Shown here: piece after piece, positions 1-7,926 of the stretch
How positions within the stretch are numbered: the first letter of the stretch is position 1
Layout of the letters: each line of letters begins with the position of its first letter
Made by a program: the position numbers and the translations under genes
Notes under the pieces: model-generated
Database searches by the model: none
What the model saw: only the letters and a program-made list of their open reading frames with translations
Told to the model about the DNA's origin: nothing
Origin: Actinophytocola xinjiangensis
GTDB taxonomy: Bacteria; Actinomycetota; Actinomycetes; Mycobacteriales; Pseudonocardiaceae
DNA length: 64,000 nucleotides
Reading direction: 5' to 3'
NCBI RefSeq assembly: GCF_001921215.1
Contig: NZ_MSIF01000002.1
Coordinates: forward strand, 558,001-622,000

Positions 1-809
1 GGGGCTGGGGACTTGGCTGGGTGGACGTGGCGCTGGCCGCGATCTTCTACACGGTCACCTGCCTGGGGGTGACCGTCGGCTTCCACCGCTACTTCACCCA
101 CCGCTCGTTCAAGGCGCGCCGGCCGCTGCGGGTGGCGTTGGCGATCGTGGGCAGCATGGCCCTGCAGGGCCCGGTCACCCACTGGGTGGCCGACCACCGC
201 CGCCACCACGCCTTCTCCGACCGCGACGGCGACCCGCACTCACCGTGGGCGTTCGGCACCTCACCGATCGCGCTGGTCAAGGGCTTCTGGCACGCGCACA
301 TGGGCTGGGTGTTCGACCGGAACCTGACCAACGCCGAGCGGTTCGCCCCCGACCTGCTCGCCGACCGCGACATCGCCAGGGTGCACCGCCAGTTCGGCCT
401 GTGGACCGCGGTGACCCTGCTGGCCCCCGCGGTTCTCGGCGGCCTGCTGACCTGGTCGTGGTGGGGCGCGGTGACCGCGTTCTTCTGGGCCGGGCTGGTC
501 CGGGTGTCGTTCCTGCACCACGTCACGTGGTCGGTCAACTCGATCTGCCACATGATCGGCAGCCGGCCGTTCGCGGCGCGCGACAAGTCGGCGAACTTCT
601 GGCCGCTGGCGATCCTGTCGATGGGCGAGTCCTGGCACAACCTGCACCACGCCGACCCGACGTGCGCGCGGCACGGCGTCAAGCGCGGGCAGATCGACAT
701 TTCGGCGCGGATTATCTGGATGCTGGAGAAGTTCGGCTGGGCGACCGATGTGCGCTGGCCGACCGAACGGCGGCTGAACACCCTGGAAAAGCGGCGCGCG
801 ACCAGCTGA
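1..809 (+). CDS. Acyl-CoA / fatty-acid desaturase, 5' end cut by window
   Basis: Membrane di-iron desaturase that introduces a double bond into acyl chains. The reading frame is open to the left edge (first full codon at nt 3), so the N-terminal membrane segments are missing; about 268 residues remain. The three histidine boxes of the family are all present: HRYFTH at about nt 84-101, HRRHH at about nt 195-209 and HNLHH near nt 637-651. Hydrophobic stretches lie between boxes two and three, as expected for the Delta-9 (stearoyl-CoA desaturase-like) fold. The gene ends 52 bp before the next gene on the same strand. The family call is secure; substrate and regiochemistry are not visible from sequence. 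Confidence 0.93.
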   Translation, partial: GWGLGWVDVALAAIFYTVTCLGVTVGFHRYFTHRSFKARRPLRVALAIVGSMALQGPVTHWVADHRRHHAFSDRDGDPHSPWAFGTSPIALVKGFWHAHMGWVFDRNLTNAERFAPDLLADRDIARVHRQFGLWTAVTLLAPAVLGGLLTWSWWGAVTAFFWAGLVRVSFLHHVTWSVNSICHMIGSRPFAARDKSANFWPLAILSMGESWHNLHHADPTCARHGVKRGQIDISARIIWMLEKFGWATDVRWPTERRLNTLEKRRATS

Positions 810-861
810 ATTTCCCGGGTCACCGGTGTGTTGTTCCCGGATTTCCCTGTAGAACAGAGGG

Positions 862-1752
862 ATGCGAACACTCCCCTTCTACTCCAGGAAATCCGGGTTC
901 ACCGCTGTCGGCGCACACGCCGAGAACATTCGCCGGCTGCCCGGCGAGGTCGCCGCGCTGTCGGCGGTCGCCCAGGGAGTGTTGATCCACGAGCACCTCG
1001 CCGAGTCCTACGGGGTGACGCTGGCCGACGAGGACCGGGCGCCGGTGCACCTGCGGGCCGCCGCCGACCTGATCGACCGGATCCTGGCCGTCGACCCCCG
1101 GCCGCTGGAGGTGGCCCGCGAGCCGGCGGCGCGCGTGGCCGCCAACTGCCGGCAGTTCACCGTGCTGGTGGTGGCGATGCTGCGCGAGCACGGCGTCCCG
1201 GCCAGGGCGCGCTGCGGGTTCGGCACCTACTTCGGCGGCGAGATCGTCGAGGACCACTGGGTGGTCGAGTACTGGCTCGACGGCCGGTGGCGTCTGGCCG
1301 ACGCCCAGATCGACGACCACCAGCGTGAGCTGTTCGGCATCGACCTGGACCTGACCGACGTCCCGCGCGACCGGTTCGTGGTGGCCGGGGCGGCGTGGGC
1401 GGCGTGCCGGGCGGGCACCGCCGACCCGAACCGGTTCGGTCTGAGCATCACCGGCGAGGTCGGCTACTGGTGGATCGCCGGCAACCTGGTGCGCGACCTG
1501 GCGGCGCTGAACAACGTCGAGATGCTGCCCTGGGACGCGTGGGGTGTGATGCCCGGCCCGGACGACCGGATCGACGAGGAGCGGGTGGCGCTGTTCGACC
1601 AGCTCGCCGAGCTGACCACCGCCCCCGACGACCACGTCGACGCGCTGCGCCGCCGCTACGACACCGACGAGCGGCTGCGGGTCGGGCCGACCGTGCACAA
1701 CGTGCTGCGTTCGCGCAACGAGCGGATCAGCCTGGACTTCGCCGGAGCTTGA
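862..1752 (+). CDS. Transglutaminase-like domain protein
   Basis: A 296-residue cytosolic protein without signal peptide. The core resembles the transglutaminase/protease-like fold: a Cys in NCRQFTVL (about residue 95), a His in EDHWVVEYW (about 132) and an Asp in LADAQIDD (about 150) sit in the right order for a Cys-His-Asp triad. Actinomycete homologues are uncharacterised; the substrate is unknown. A TAGAAC -10-like hexamer ends 6 nt before the ATG, which fits a leaderless transcript; the AGAGGG next to the ATG is too close to act as a normal ribosome site. The 3' end overlaps the convergent GntR gene by 26 bp. Confidence 0.8.
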   Translation: MRTLPFYSRKSGFTAVGAHAENIRRLPGEVAALSAVAQGVLIHEHLAESYGVTLADEDRAPVHLRAAADLIDRILAVDPRPLEVAREPAARVAANCRQFTVLVVAMLREHGVPARARCGFGTYFGGEIVEDHWVVEYWLDGRWRLADAQIDDHQRELFGIDLDLTDVPRDRFVVAGAAWAACRAGTADPNRFGLSITGEVGYWWIAGNLVRDLAALNNVEMLPWDAWGVMPGPDDRIDEERVALFDQLAELTTAPDDHVDALRRRYDTDERLRVGPTVHNVLRSRNERISLDFAGA

Positions 1753-2467
1753 CCCGGTAGGAGTAGTGCTCGGGCAGGAAGTAGCTGATCGCCAGTTCGA
1801 CCAGCTGCCCGGCGGTGGTCAGGTAGGTCCGGTCCACCCGCAGCAGCGGGGTGCCCGGCGCGCAGCGCAGCCGCTCGCCGATCTCCCGCCCGGCGGCCAC
1901 CGCCGTGATGCTCTGCTCGGCCTCGGCGATCGGGTGCCCGGTGCGGGTGTCGACCATGGCGATCACCGTGACGTCGCTGACCGCGCCGGTCGTGGTCAGC
2001 TCCGGCAGCTCCGCCAGCCGGGTGCCGATCTCCGGCGGCAGGTGCACGGCGGTCACACAGAACGGGGTGCCGTTGTGCCGGCGGCGGAACAGCACGCTGT
2101 GCACCAGGTCGCCGTCCAGGCGCAGCCGGCTGGCGGCCTCGATGTCGACCTGGCGGCGCAGCGGCTCCACGATCTCCAGCTCGGTGTCCAGCGACAGGCC
2201 CATCAGGTCCTCGATGGACCCGAACTGGCGCAGGTAGGGGCCCTGCGGCGTGGCGAAGGTGCCCCGGCCGGCGGTGCGCCGCACCAGGCCCTCGGCGACC
2301 AGGTCGTGGAAGGCGCGGCGCACGGTCTGGCGGCTGACCGAGAACTCCCGCGCCAGCTCGGCCTCGGTCGGCAGCCGCACGCCGCCCGCGTAGCGCCCGC
2401 GCCGGATCTCGCCGCGCAGCGTGCGGGCCAGGCGCTGGTAGGCGGCCTCGGTGCGCACCGGCATCAT
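1727..2467 (-). CDS. GntR-family regulator, HutC/UTRA type
   Basis: A 246-residue transcription factor. Residues about 10-75 form the winged helix typical of GntR (LPTEAELAREFSVSRQTVRR recognition region). The rest is a UTRA effector-binding domain with the usual C-terminal VDRTYLTTAGQLVELAISYF pattern. The ATG at 2467 was chosen because residues upstream in the same frame belong to a shadow of the dehydrogenase gene. It starts inside the dehydrogenase stop codon (4-bp overlap), so it is the third gene of the CoA-transferase/dehydrogenase operon and probably its local repressor, responding to an acyl or CoA-ester intermediate. That assignment is inferred from position. Confidence 0.9.
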   Translation of the reverse strand: MMPVRTEAAYQRLARTLRGEIRRGRYAGGVRLPTEAELAREFSVSRQTVRRAFHDLVAEGLVRRTAGRGTFATPQGPYLRQFGSIEDLMGLSLDTELEIVEPLRRQVDIEAASRLRLDGDLVHSVLFRRRHNGTPFCVTAVHLPPEIGTRLAELPELTTTGAVSDVTVIAMVDTRTGHPIAEAEQSITAVAAGREIGERLRCAPGTPLLRVDRTYLTTAGQLVELAISYFLPEHYSYRVKLRRSPG

Positions 2468-3618
2468 GTCGGCACCCCCCGGGCGACGAGCTGGGCGGCG
2501 ATGACGTTGCGCTGGATCTCGTTGGTGCCCTCGCCGACGATCATCAGCGGCGCGTCCCGGAAGTACCGTTCGACGTCGAACTCGGTGGAGTAGCCGTAGC
2601 CGCCGTGCACCCGCACCGCGTCGAGCGCGATCTCCATCGCGGCCTCGGAGGCGAACAGCTTGGCCATGCCGGCCTCCAGGTCGCAGCGCTGCCCGGCGTC
2701 GTGGCGGCGCGCGGCCAGCAGGACCAGCTCGCGGGCGGCGGTGTACTTGGTGGCCATGTCGGCCAGCAGGTTGCCGACCGACTGGTGGCGCCAGATCGGT
2801 TTGCCGAAGGTCTCCCGCTCGGTGGCGTAGCGCAGCGAGTCGTCCAGTGCGGCGCGGGCGACGCCCAGTGCCCGTGAGGCGACCTGGATCCGGCCGGTTT
2901 CCAGGCCGGTCATCATCTGGGTGAAGCCCTCGCCCTCGCGCCCGCCCAGCAGCGCCTCGGCCGGCGCGCGGTAGCCGGCGAAGGACAGCTCGCAGCTCTC
3001 CACACCCTTGTAGCCCAGCTTGGGCAGGTCGCGGGAGACGGTCAGGCCGGGCCCGTGTTCGACGAGCAGGACGCTGATCCCGGTGTGCCGGGGGCTCGCG
3101 GCCGGGTCGGTCCGGCACAGCAGGGCGATCAGTTGGGAGCGGCGGGAGTTGGTGATCCAGGTCTTGGTGCCGTCGACGACGTAGCTGTCGCCGTCGCGAC
3201 GGGCGGTGGTGGTGATGGCCTGCAGGTCCGAGCCGCCGGCCGGTTCGGTCAGCGCCATGGTGGCGCGGATCTCGCCGGTGGCCATCCGGGGCAGGTAGTG
3301 GGCGCGCTGGTGGTCGGTGCCGAAGCGGTGGATGAGCTTGGCGACCACGGTGTGCCCGCCCATCGCGCCGGCCAGGCTCATCCAGCCGCGGGCCAGCTGT
3401 TCGGTGACCTGGACGTAGCACGGGGTGGAGACGGCGACCTCGCCGTAGGGCTCGGGGATCGCCAGGCCGAAGACCCCGAGTCGTTTCATCTGCTCGATGA
3501 GGTCGGTGGGGTAGGTGTTGGCGTGTTCGAGTTCGCGGACCACGGGGCGGACCTCGCGGTCGACGAACGCGCGCACGGTGTCCACCACGGCCTGCTCGTC
3601 GGGGTTCAGTTCGGTCAT
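2464..3618 (-). CDS. Acyl-CoA dehydrogenase
   Basis: FAD-dependent acyl-CoA dehydrogenase of 384 residues, the normal length of the family. Visible signatures are the flavin/substrate loop ALTEPAGGSDLQ (about 125-136), the VHGGYGYSTEF segment and the C-terminal IVGEGTNEIQR with the usual catalytic Glu. It oxidises an acyl-CoA at the alpha-beta position and passes electrons to ETF. It lies 11 bp after a family III CoA-transferase gene and overlaps the following GntR gene by 4 bp, so the operon would activate an acid as a CoA ester, then dehydrogenate it. The substrate cannot be read from sequence. Confidence 0.95.
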   Translation of the reverse strand: MTELNPDEQAVVDTVRAFVDREVRPVVRELEHANTYPTDLIEQMKRLGVFGLAIPEPYGEVAVSTPCYVQVTEQLARGWMSLAGAMGGHTVVAKLIHRFGTDHQRAHYLPRMATGEIRATMALTEPAGGSDLQAITTTARRDGDSYVVDGTKTWITNSRRSQLIALLCRTDPAASPRHTGISVLLVEHGPGLTVSRDLPKLGYKGVESCELSFAGYRAPAEALLGGREGEGFTQMMTGLETGRIQVASRALGVARAALDDSLRYATERETFGKPIWRHQSVGNLLADMATKYTAARELVLLAARRHDAGQRCDLEAGMAKLFASEAAMEIALDAVRVHGGYGYSTEFDVERYFRDAPLMIVGEGTNEIQRNVIAAQLVARGVPT

Positions 3619-3629
3619 GCCATGGCTCC

Positions 3630-4814
3630 TCAGATCGCCCGCGTGGCGCGGAGTTCGGCCAGGTCGTCGTTGGTGCGGCCGAGGGCGCGCAGGATGGCCG
3701 CGGTGTGTTGGCCGACCGAGGGCACCGGGCGCAGGACCGGGTCGACGCCGTCGAGGTCGGCCGGCGGGCGCAGGACGTCGATCGCGCCGTGCGGGGTGGC
3801 GACCGAGGACCAGCGGTCGCGGGCGGCGAGCACCGGGTGGTCGAGGAACTCCCCGACGGTGTTGACCCGGCCGTTGGCCACCCCGGCCTCGTCGAGCAGT
3901 CGCAACACCGTCTCGGTGTCCATGGTGGACAGTCGGTCGCGCAGGACGTCGTTGAGCGCCGCGCGGTGGGCGACCCTGGCCGGGTTGGTGGCGAACCGGG
4001 GATCGGTGGCGATCGACGCGTCGCCCAGGACCAGCCGGCACAGGCCGGTCCACTCGCGCTCGTTCTGCACGGCCAGCACGACCGTGTCGCCGCCCGCGGT
4101 GACGTACGGGCCGTAGGGGGCGATGGTCGCGTGCTCGGCGCCGGTGCGTCGCGGCTGGGCCGGGCCGTAGCGCGTGTAGTAGGCGGGGGAGCCCAGCCAC
4201 TCGGCCAGCGCCTCGAACAGCGACACCTCGACGGTGGAACCCCGGCCGGTGGCCGTGCGGCGCAGCAACGCGGTGAGTATCCCGGAGTAGGCGTACATCC
4301 CGGCGGCGATGTCGGCCACCGAGATGCCGGCGCGGACCTGGTCGGTGTCCGTCCCGGTCAGCGACACCAGCCCGGTCTCGGCCTGGACGATCAGGTCGTA
4401 GGCCTTGCGGTCGGCCCACGGCCCGGTGGTGCCGTAGCCGGAGACCGTGCAGTGGATCAGCCTCGGGTGCCGGGCGCGCAGCGGCGCGGCGTCCAGGCCG
4501 AGGCGCCCGGCGGCGCCGGGGGCGAGGTTGTGCACGAACACGTCGGCGCCGGCGAGCAGGTCGTGCAGCGCGGCGAGGGCGGCCGGCTGCTTGAGGTCGA
4601 GGGTGAGCGACTCCTTGGACCGGTTGAGCCAGACGAAGTAGCTGGACTGGCCGTGCACCGACTCGTCGTAGCGGCGGGCGAAGTCGCCGCCGCCCGGCCG
4701 CTCGACCTTGATCACCCGGGCGCCGAGGTCGGCCAGCTGTCGGGTGGCGTAGGGCGCGGCGACGGCCTGCTCCAGGCTGACGACCGTGATGCCGGCGAGC
4801 GGCGGCTCCTCCAT
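3630..4814 (-). CDS. Family III CoA-transferase (CaiB/BaiF type)
   Basis: A 394-residue CoA-transferase of the formyl-CoA/carnitine CoA-transferase fold. The N-terminal AAPYATRQLADLGARVIKVE segment and the YDLIVQAETGLVSLTG motif carrying the expected catalytic Asp (about residue 169) are intact. It would move CoA between carboxylic acids and supply substrate for the adjacent acyl-CoA dehydrogenase. The ATG at 4814 begins MEEPPLAG, the usual N-terminus length. It is the first gene of a three-gene reverse operon. A TTGACA (4874-4869, reverse strand) with AT-rich hexamers 17-20 bp downstream is a plausible promoter. Confidence 0.94.
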   Translation of the reverse strand: MEEPPLAGITVVSLEQAVAAPYATRQLADLGARVIKVERPGGGDFARRYDESVHGQSSYFVWLNRSKESLTLDLKQPAALAALHDLLAGADVFVHNLAPGAAGRLGLDAAPLRARHPRLIHCTVSGYGTTGPWADRKAYDLIVQAETGLVSLTGTDTDQVRAGISVADIAAGMYAYSGILTALLRRTATGRGSTVEVSLFEALAEWLGSPAYYTRYGPAQPRRTGAEHATIAPYGPYVTAGGDTVVLAVQNEREWTGLCRLVLGDASIATDPRFATNPARVAHRAALNDVLRDRLSTMDTETVLRLLDEAGVANGRVNTVGEFLDHPVLAARDRWSSVATPHGAIDVLRPPADLDGVDPVLRPVPSVGQHTAAILRALGRTNDDLAELRATRAI

Positions 4815-4825
4815 GACGTCCCTTC

Positions 4826-4857
4826 GGGCGGCAAATGTACGGCCAATATCGCCGCCC
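4826..4857. promoter_or_regulatory. Imperfect inverted repeat, candidate GntR operator
   Basis: GGGCGGC and GCCGCCC arms enclose an AT-containing centre between the CoA-transferase start (4814) and the divergent methyltransferase start (4926). The position suits autoregulation by the GntR protein at the end of the operon. The arms are GC-rich and short, so chance is possible. Confidence 0.25.
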
Positions 4858-4890
4858 ACTGCCCGGCCTGTCAAGCACTTGCTCGACCCT

Positions 4891-4918
4891 TTGGCCGGAC
4901 CAATCGCCGGCGTAACGT
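4891..4918 (+). promoter_or_regulatory. Probable leaderless promoter of the methyltransferase
   Basis: TTGGCC (4891-4896) and TAACGT (4913-4918) are 16 bp apart. The ATG at 4926 starts 7 nt after the -10 box, which places the likely transcription start on the start codon. Confidence 0.5.
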
Positions 4919-4925
4919 CGGGCGC

Positions 4926-5657
4926 ATGACCGAACACGATCCACGGCTCTACGGCGCCCGCTGGGCCGACATCTACGACGAGTGGCACGACGGGCTGATG
5001 GACGACGAGGGCGCGGTCACCGCCCTGGCCGACCTGGCCGCCGGGGGAGCGGTCCTCGAACTGGCCGTCGGCACCGGCCGGCTCGCGCTACCCCTGGCCA
5101 GGCTCGGTGTTCCGGTGTCCGGAGTGGACATCAGCGAGGAGATGCTGGCCAAGCTCGCGGAGAAACCGGACGCCGACCGGATCGCCCTGACCGTCGGCGA
5201 CATGACCACGACCAGGGTCGATGGCGAGTTCGCGCTGGTGCTCGTCGCGTTCAACTCGATCTTCATCCTGCCCGACCAGCGTTCCCAGGTCGCGCTGTTC
5301 CGCAACGCCGCCGCGCACCTGGGCCCCGGCGGCCGGTTCGTGCTGGAAACCGCCGTCCTGCGCGGCGACGGGCCGTCGAGCAAGCTGGACGTCGTCAGCG
5401 TCGAGTCCGACCGGGTGACGCTGAGCGCCGGTGTGCGCGACGCGGTCGCCGGGACCTACCAGGGCATGTGGGTCGTGCTCGGCGCCGACGGCACCCGCTT
5501 CTACCCGATCAGCGGGCGCCAGGTCACCCACCACGAGATGGACCTGATGGCGCAACTGGCCGGCCTGGAGCTGGAGAACCGTTGGGGCGACTGGAAAGCC
5601 GCCCCGTTCACCAAGGACTCCACGCTGCACGTGTCGGTCTACCGCAAGCCGGGCTAG
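4926..5657 (+). CDS. Class I SAM-dependent methyltransferase
   Basis: A 243-residue soluble methyltransferase with a Rossmann core. Motif I is VLELAVGTGRLALPL (about 41-55), followed by GVDISEEML (acidic residue for the SAM ribose) and VGDMTTTRV. The C-terminal half has the beta-strand-rich cap seen in small-molecule methyltransferases. The acceptor is unknown. The gene is divergent from the CoA-transferase operon and ends 3 bp before the convergent anti-sigma gene, so it is transcribed alone. Confidence 0.88.
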   Translation: MTEHDPRLYGARWADIYDEWHDGLMDDEGAVTALADLAAGGAVLELAVGTGRLALPLARLGVPVSGVDISEEMLAKLAEKPDADRIALTVGDMTTTRVDGEFALVLVAFNSIFILPDQRSQVALFRNAAAHLGPGGRFVLETAVLRGDGPSSKLDVVSVESDRVTLSAGVRDAVAGTYQGMWVVLGADGTRFYPISGRQVTHHEMDLMAQLAGLELENRWGDWKAAPFTKDSTLHVSVYRKPG

Positions 5658-5660
5658 ACC

Positions 5661-6701
5661 TCAGACCGGCACCACCAGCAGCGGCTCGGTCCCGTCGCCG
5701 TGGATCTCGAAGCGGCTGATGTCGTGCTGCGGCAGGGCCGAGACCCCGGTCGTGCGGACCGACGGGCTGCCGTCGGCCTTCCAGGTGGCGACCTGCTCGC
5801 GGTCACCGAACCGGGACACGACGAAGACCTCGCCCTGCTGCGGCGCGGCGACCTCGTAGAGCGCAACGTCGATCTGGGTGCCCTCGGCGACCGGCTCGAT
5901 CGTGATGATCGCGGTCACCCCGGACGTGGGGTCGGTGCCGCTCACCACGTGCGCGCCGGCGACCGCGCCGGAGGTCGGCGCCGGCGGCGTCGAGGTCGCC
6001 GGGTCGGCCACCTGTTGTCCGCCACCGGAACCACCGGACGTCACGCCGATCACCACGCCGACCGTCGCCAGTACCGCGACGACCGCCGCCGCCAGCCAGA
6101 CCGGCCGACGGCGACGGCCGCCGGGTCCGGCGGCCCTGGCTGGTGCCTGGGTGGGTGGTCCGGCGGGTGGCCGGCTGCTCCCGGGGGACCGGGTGCCTTC
6201 CGGTCGCCGGGACACCGGCGCCGACCGGCCGGTGCTCTCGGCAGGCCGGGCGACCGGCGCTGAGCGGCCGGTGTTCTCGGCCGGCCGGGGGATCGGACGG
6301 TTCGGGCGGGTGACCGGCGTGTGCCGGGTGCCCGTGGCGGCCGGGCGGCCGTTGACGTGGGGGCCGTTGACCTGACGGCCGTTGGTCGGGGGGATCCGCT
6401 GGGGCTGGGTCGCGCCCGCCGGGCGGAGCTGGGGCGGCACCGAGGGGCCGGGCGGTGTCCGCTCGCCGGCCAGCTCGCGGAAGTTGATCAGCGAGTCCAG
6501 CGGCGGAAGTGCCGGCTGGGGGCCGGGATCGGCCTTGGCCGGCTTCATCGTGTCCAGGATCGCCGGCAGGTCGGCCAGCTCGATGTACTCCCGGCGGCAC
6601 TGCTCGCACTGGGCGAAGTGCTCCTCGTAGGACGCCTCGTCCGGCTCGTCGAGAATGCCGAGCACATAGGCGCCGACGTCAACATGTCGCGGTGCGGTCA
6701 T
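5661..6701 (-). CDS. Zinc-type anti-sigma factor, single membrane span
   Basis: A 346-residue membrane protein. The first 45 residues hold the zinc anti-sigma motif HFAQCEQC (His-x3-Cys-x2-Cys) after DVGAYVLGILDEPDEASYEE. A long Pro/Arg-rich linker (about 75-215) leads to one transmembrane helix (about 216-240, WLAAAVVAVLATVGVVIGV) and an extracytoplasmic domain of about 100 residues. It lies 7 bp after the ECF sigma gene in the same operon and should hold that sigma factor at the membrane until a signal, often thiol-oxidative, releases it. The domain layout resembles RslA, the SigL antagonist of mycobacteria. Confidence 0.9.
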   Translation of the reverse strand: MTAPRHVDVGAYVLGILDEPDEASYEEHFAQCEQCRREYIELADLPAILDTMKPAKADPGPQPALPPLDSLINFRELAGERTPPGPSVPPQLRPAGATQPQRIPPTNGRQVNGPHVNGRPAATGTRHTPVTRPNRPIPRPAENTGRSAPVARPAESTGRSAPVSRRPEGTRSPGSSRPPAGPPTQAPARAAGPGGRRRRPVWLAAAVVAVLATVGVVIGVTSGGSGGGQQVADPATSTPPAPTSGAVAGAHVVSGTDPTSGVTAIITIEPVAEGTQIDVALYEVAAPQQGEVFVVSRFGDREQVATWKADGSPSVRTTGVSALPQHDISRFEIHGDGTEPLLVVPV

Positions 6702-6708
6702 CGTCGGT

Positions 6709-7263
6709 TCACTCCCCGTCCCGAAGCTGTTGCCGCAGCGCGCGCAGCGCGTAGTACACCCGCGACTTCACCGTGCCGGGCGGTATCCCCAGTACCGCCG
6801 CCGCCTCGTTGACCGTCCGGTCGCGCAGGTACGTCTCGGCCAGCGCCTCCCGGTGTTCGGCGCTGAGGCCCTGCAACGCGTCTGCGATGACCATGGCGGA
6901 CAACGACTTCTCCGATCCGTCGGGTACCGGCATGGCTTCCAGCGGCGCGGCGTCCACCTCCTTGGGACGGGCACTGTGACTGCGCCGGCCGTCGATGACG
7001 ATACGGCGGGCCACGGTGTACAGCCAGGCACGTAACATGCCTGGCTCCCGATCCAGTCGATCGGCATTGCGCCAGGCACGGACCAGGGTCTCCTGCACGA
7101 CATCCTCTGCCCACTGCCGGTCGTTGCCGGTCAGATGCAGCACATGTCCGAACAGCGCGCCACCGAACTCGCGGTAGAGCATCCTGACCAACGCCTCGTG
7201 TCTGTCCGAGACGTCGTCCGCGCCGGCGAGATCGATTCTTGAACGCCGGCTCACGGCGCACAT
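6709..7263 (-). CDS. ECF-family RNA polymerase sigma factor
   Basis: A 184-residue sigma factor with region 2 (about 25-90, including QWAEDVVQETLVRAW and LRAWLYTVARRIVIDGRR) and region 4 (about 125-180, with the helix-turn-helix EAAAVLGIPPGTVKSRVYYALRAL). There is no region 3 and no C-terminal extension, as in standard ECF groups. The ATG at 7263 was chosen for a GAGGGGG ribosome site about 7 nt upstream; the longer open frame has no family similarity. It is co-transcribed with the zinc anti-sigma gene. The pair resembles SigL/RslA. A matching promoter motif lies on the opposite strand at 7327-7351. Confidence 0.93.
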   Translation of the reverse strand: MCAVSRRSRIDLAGADDVSDRHEALVRMLYREFGGALFGHVLHLTGNDRQWAEDVVQETLVRAWRNADRLDREPGMLRAWLYTVARRIVIDGRRSHSARPKEVDAAPLEAMPVPDGSEKSLSAMVIADALQGLSAEHREALAETYLRDRTVNEAAAVLGIPPGTVKSRVYYALRALRQQLRDGE

Positions 7264-7326
7264 CGTGGACCCCCTCGCCTCGCCTTGTCGAGTGACCCAC
7301 GTCACATCTGATGATCTGACCGTGAT

Positions 7327-7351
7327 TGAACCGTGACTCCGGGCTTTCCGT
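7327..7351 (+). promoter_or_regulatory. Candidate ECF (SigL-like) promoter
   Basis: TGAACC (7327-7332) is followed after exactly 16 bp by CGT (7349-7351). This matches the mycobacterial SigL pattern as I remember it (TGAACC, 16-18 bp, CGT). It points away from the sigma gene, toward the small ORF at 7414 and the DUF1996/redox block. Confidence 0.4.
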
Positions 7352-7413
7352 ATCTGCTGGTGACCGCACGTGCTGGTGACGAAGAAACTCCTTGCTGAAG
7401 AAAGGAAATCTCC

Positions 7414-7494
7414 ATGAGCACCCGATGCGACCACCCGGTCGCGCCCATCCCGTACACCAGATCCGGCGGGCGCGTCCGGGGCGACGAGTTCTGA
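7414..7494 (+). CDS. Possible 26-residue small ORF
   Basis: Begins with ATG three nt after AAAGGAAATC and encodes a short Arg-rich peptide starting MSTRCDHPVAP with one Cys. It starts 62 nt after the candidate ECF promoter. It may be a leader peptide or a remnant. Only the ribosome site and position support it. Confidence 0.25.
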   Translation: MSTRCDHPVAPIPYTRSGGRVRGDEF

Positions 7495-7926
7495 GTCCAC
7501 AATGGACCTACGAGTTCGTGGTCGCATCCCGGCGGTGACGTCGCCGGTGCCGCTCGTCCCGCTGGCTGCTGCGGTCCACGGGACGAGCGCACCGGTGTCG
7601 TCCGGCGCGGGCAGCGCCGAGCCGAACCCTGACCCTGGTGGAGGACACCGGACCGGTCACCATCACCGAACTGCCAGCGGAGACGCCGGCGACCGGCACG
7701 ACGGCCCACCCGGGCCGCGCCCCGGCCGGCCACCCTCCGCCGCGCCGATCGAGCCGCCACCGGCTCCAGCGACAACGATCCGCCAGGGCGCCTCGATTCC
7801 GGCCTGGTCCCGTCCGGGACCGGCTGCGGGAACGGCGTCGACCCCGGCCCGGCGGTCGTCCTCCGCGTCGCACGGATCGGCCTGACCCTCCCCGAACGCA
7901 CACACCGAACTGCGAGGCACACAGCT

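Larger units (their letters stand above)
7264..7926. other. 663-bp gap between the sigma operon and the DUF1996 gene
   Basis: Holds a candidate ECF promoter (7327-7351) and a small ORF (7414-7494). After a stop at 7630-7632, the frame of the DUF1996 gene stays open to its ATG at 7927 but contains no ATG or GTG. Protein-like composition appears to move between frames across 7500-7920, which suggests a decayed gene, but no family was recognised. Confidence 0.4.

Noticed and set aside
3705-5657. 650-residue forward ORF that runs into the methyltransferase
   Set aside because: The first 400 residues are a low-complexity shadow of the CoA-transferase. The true gene starts at ATG 4926 with the methyltransferase motifs.
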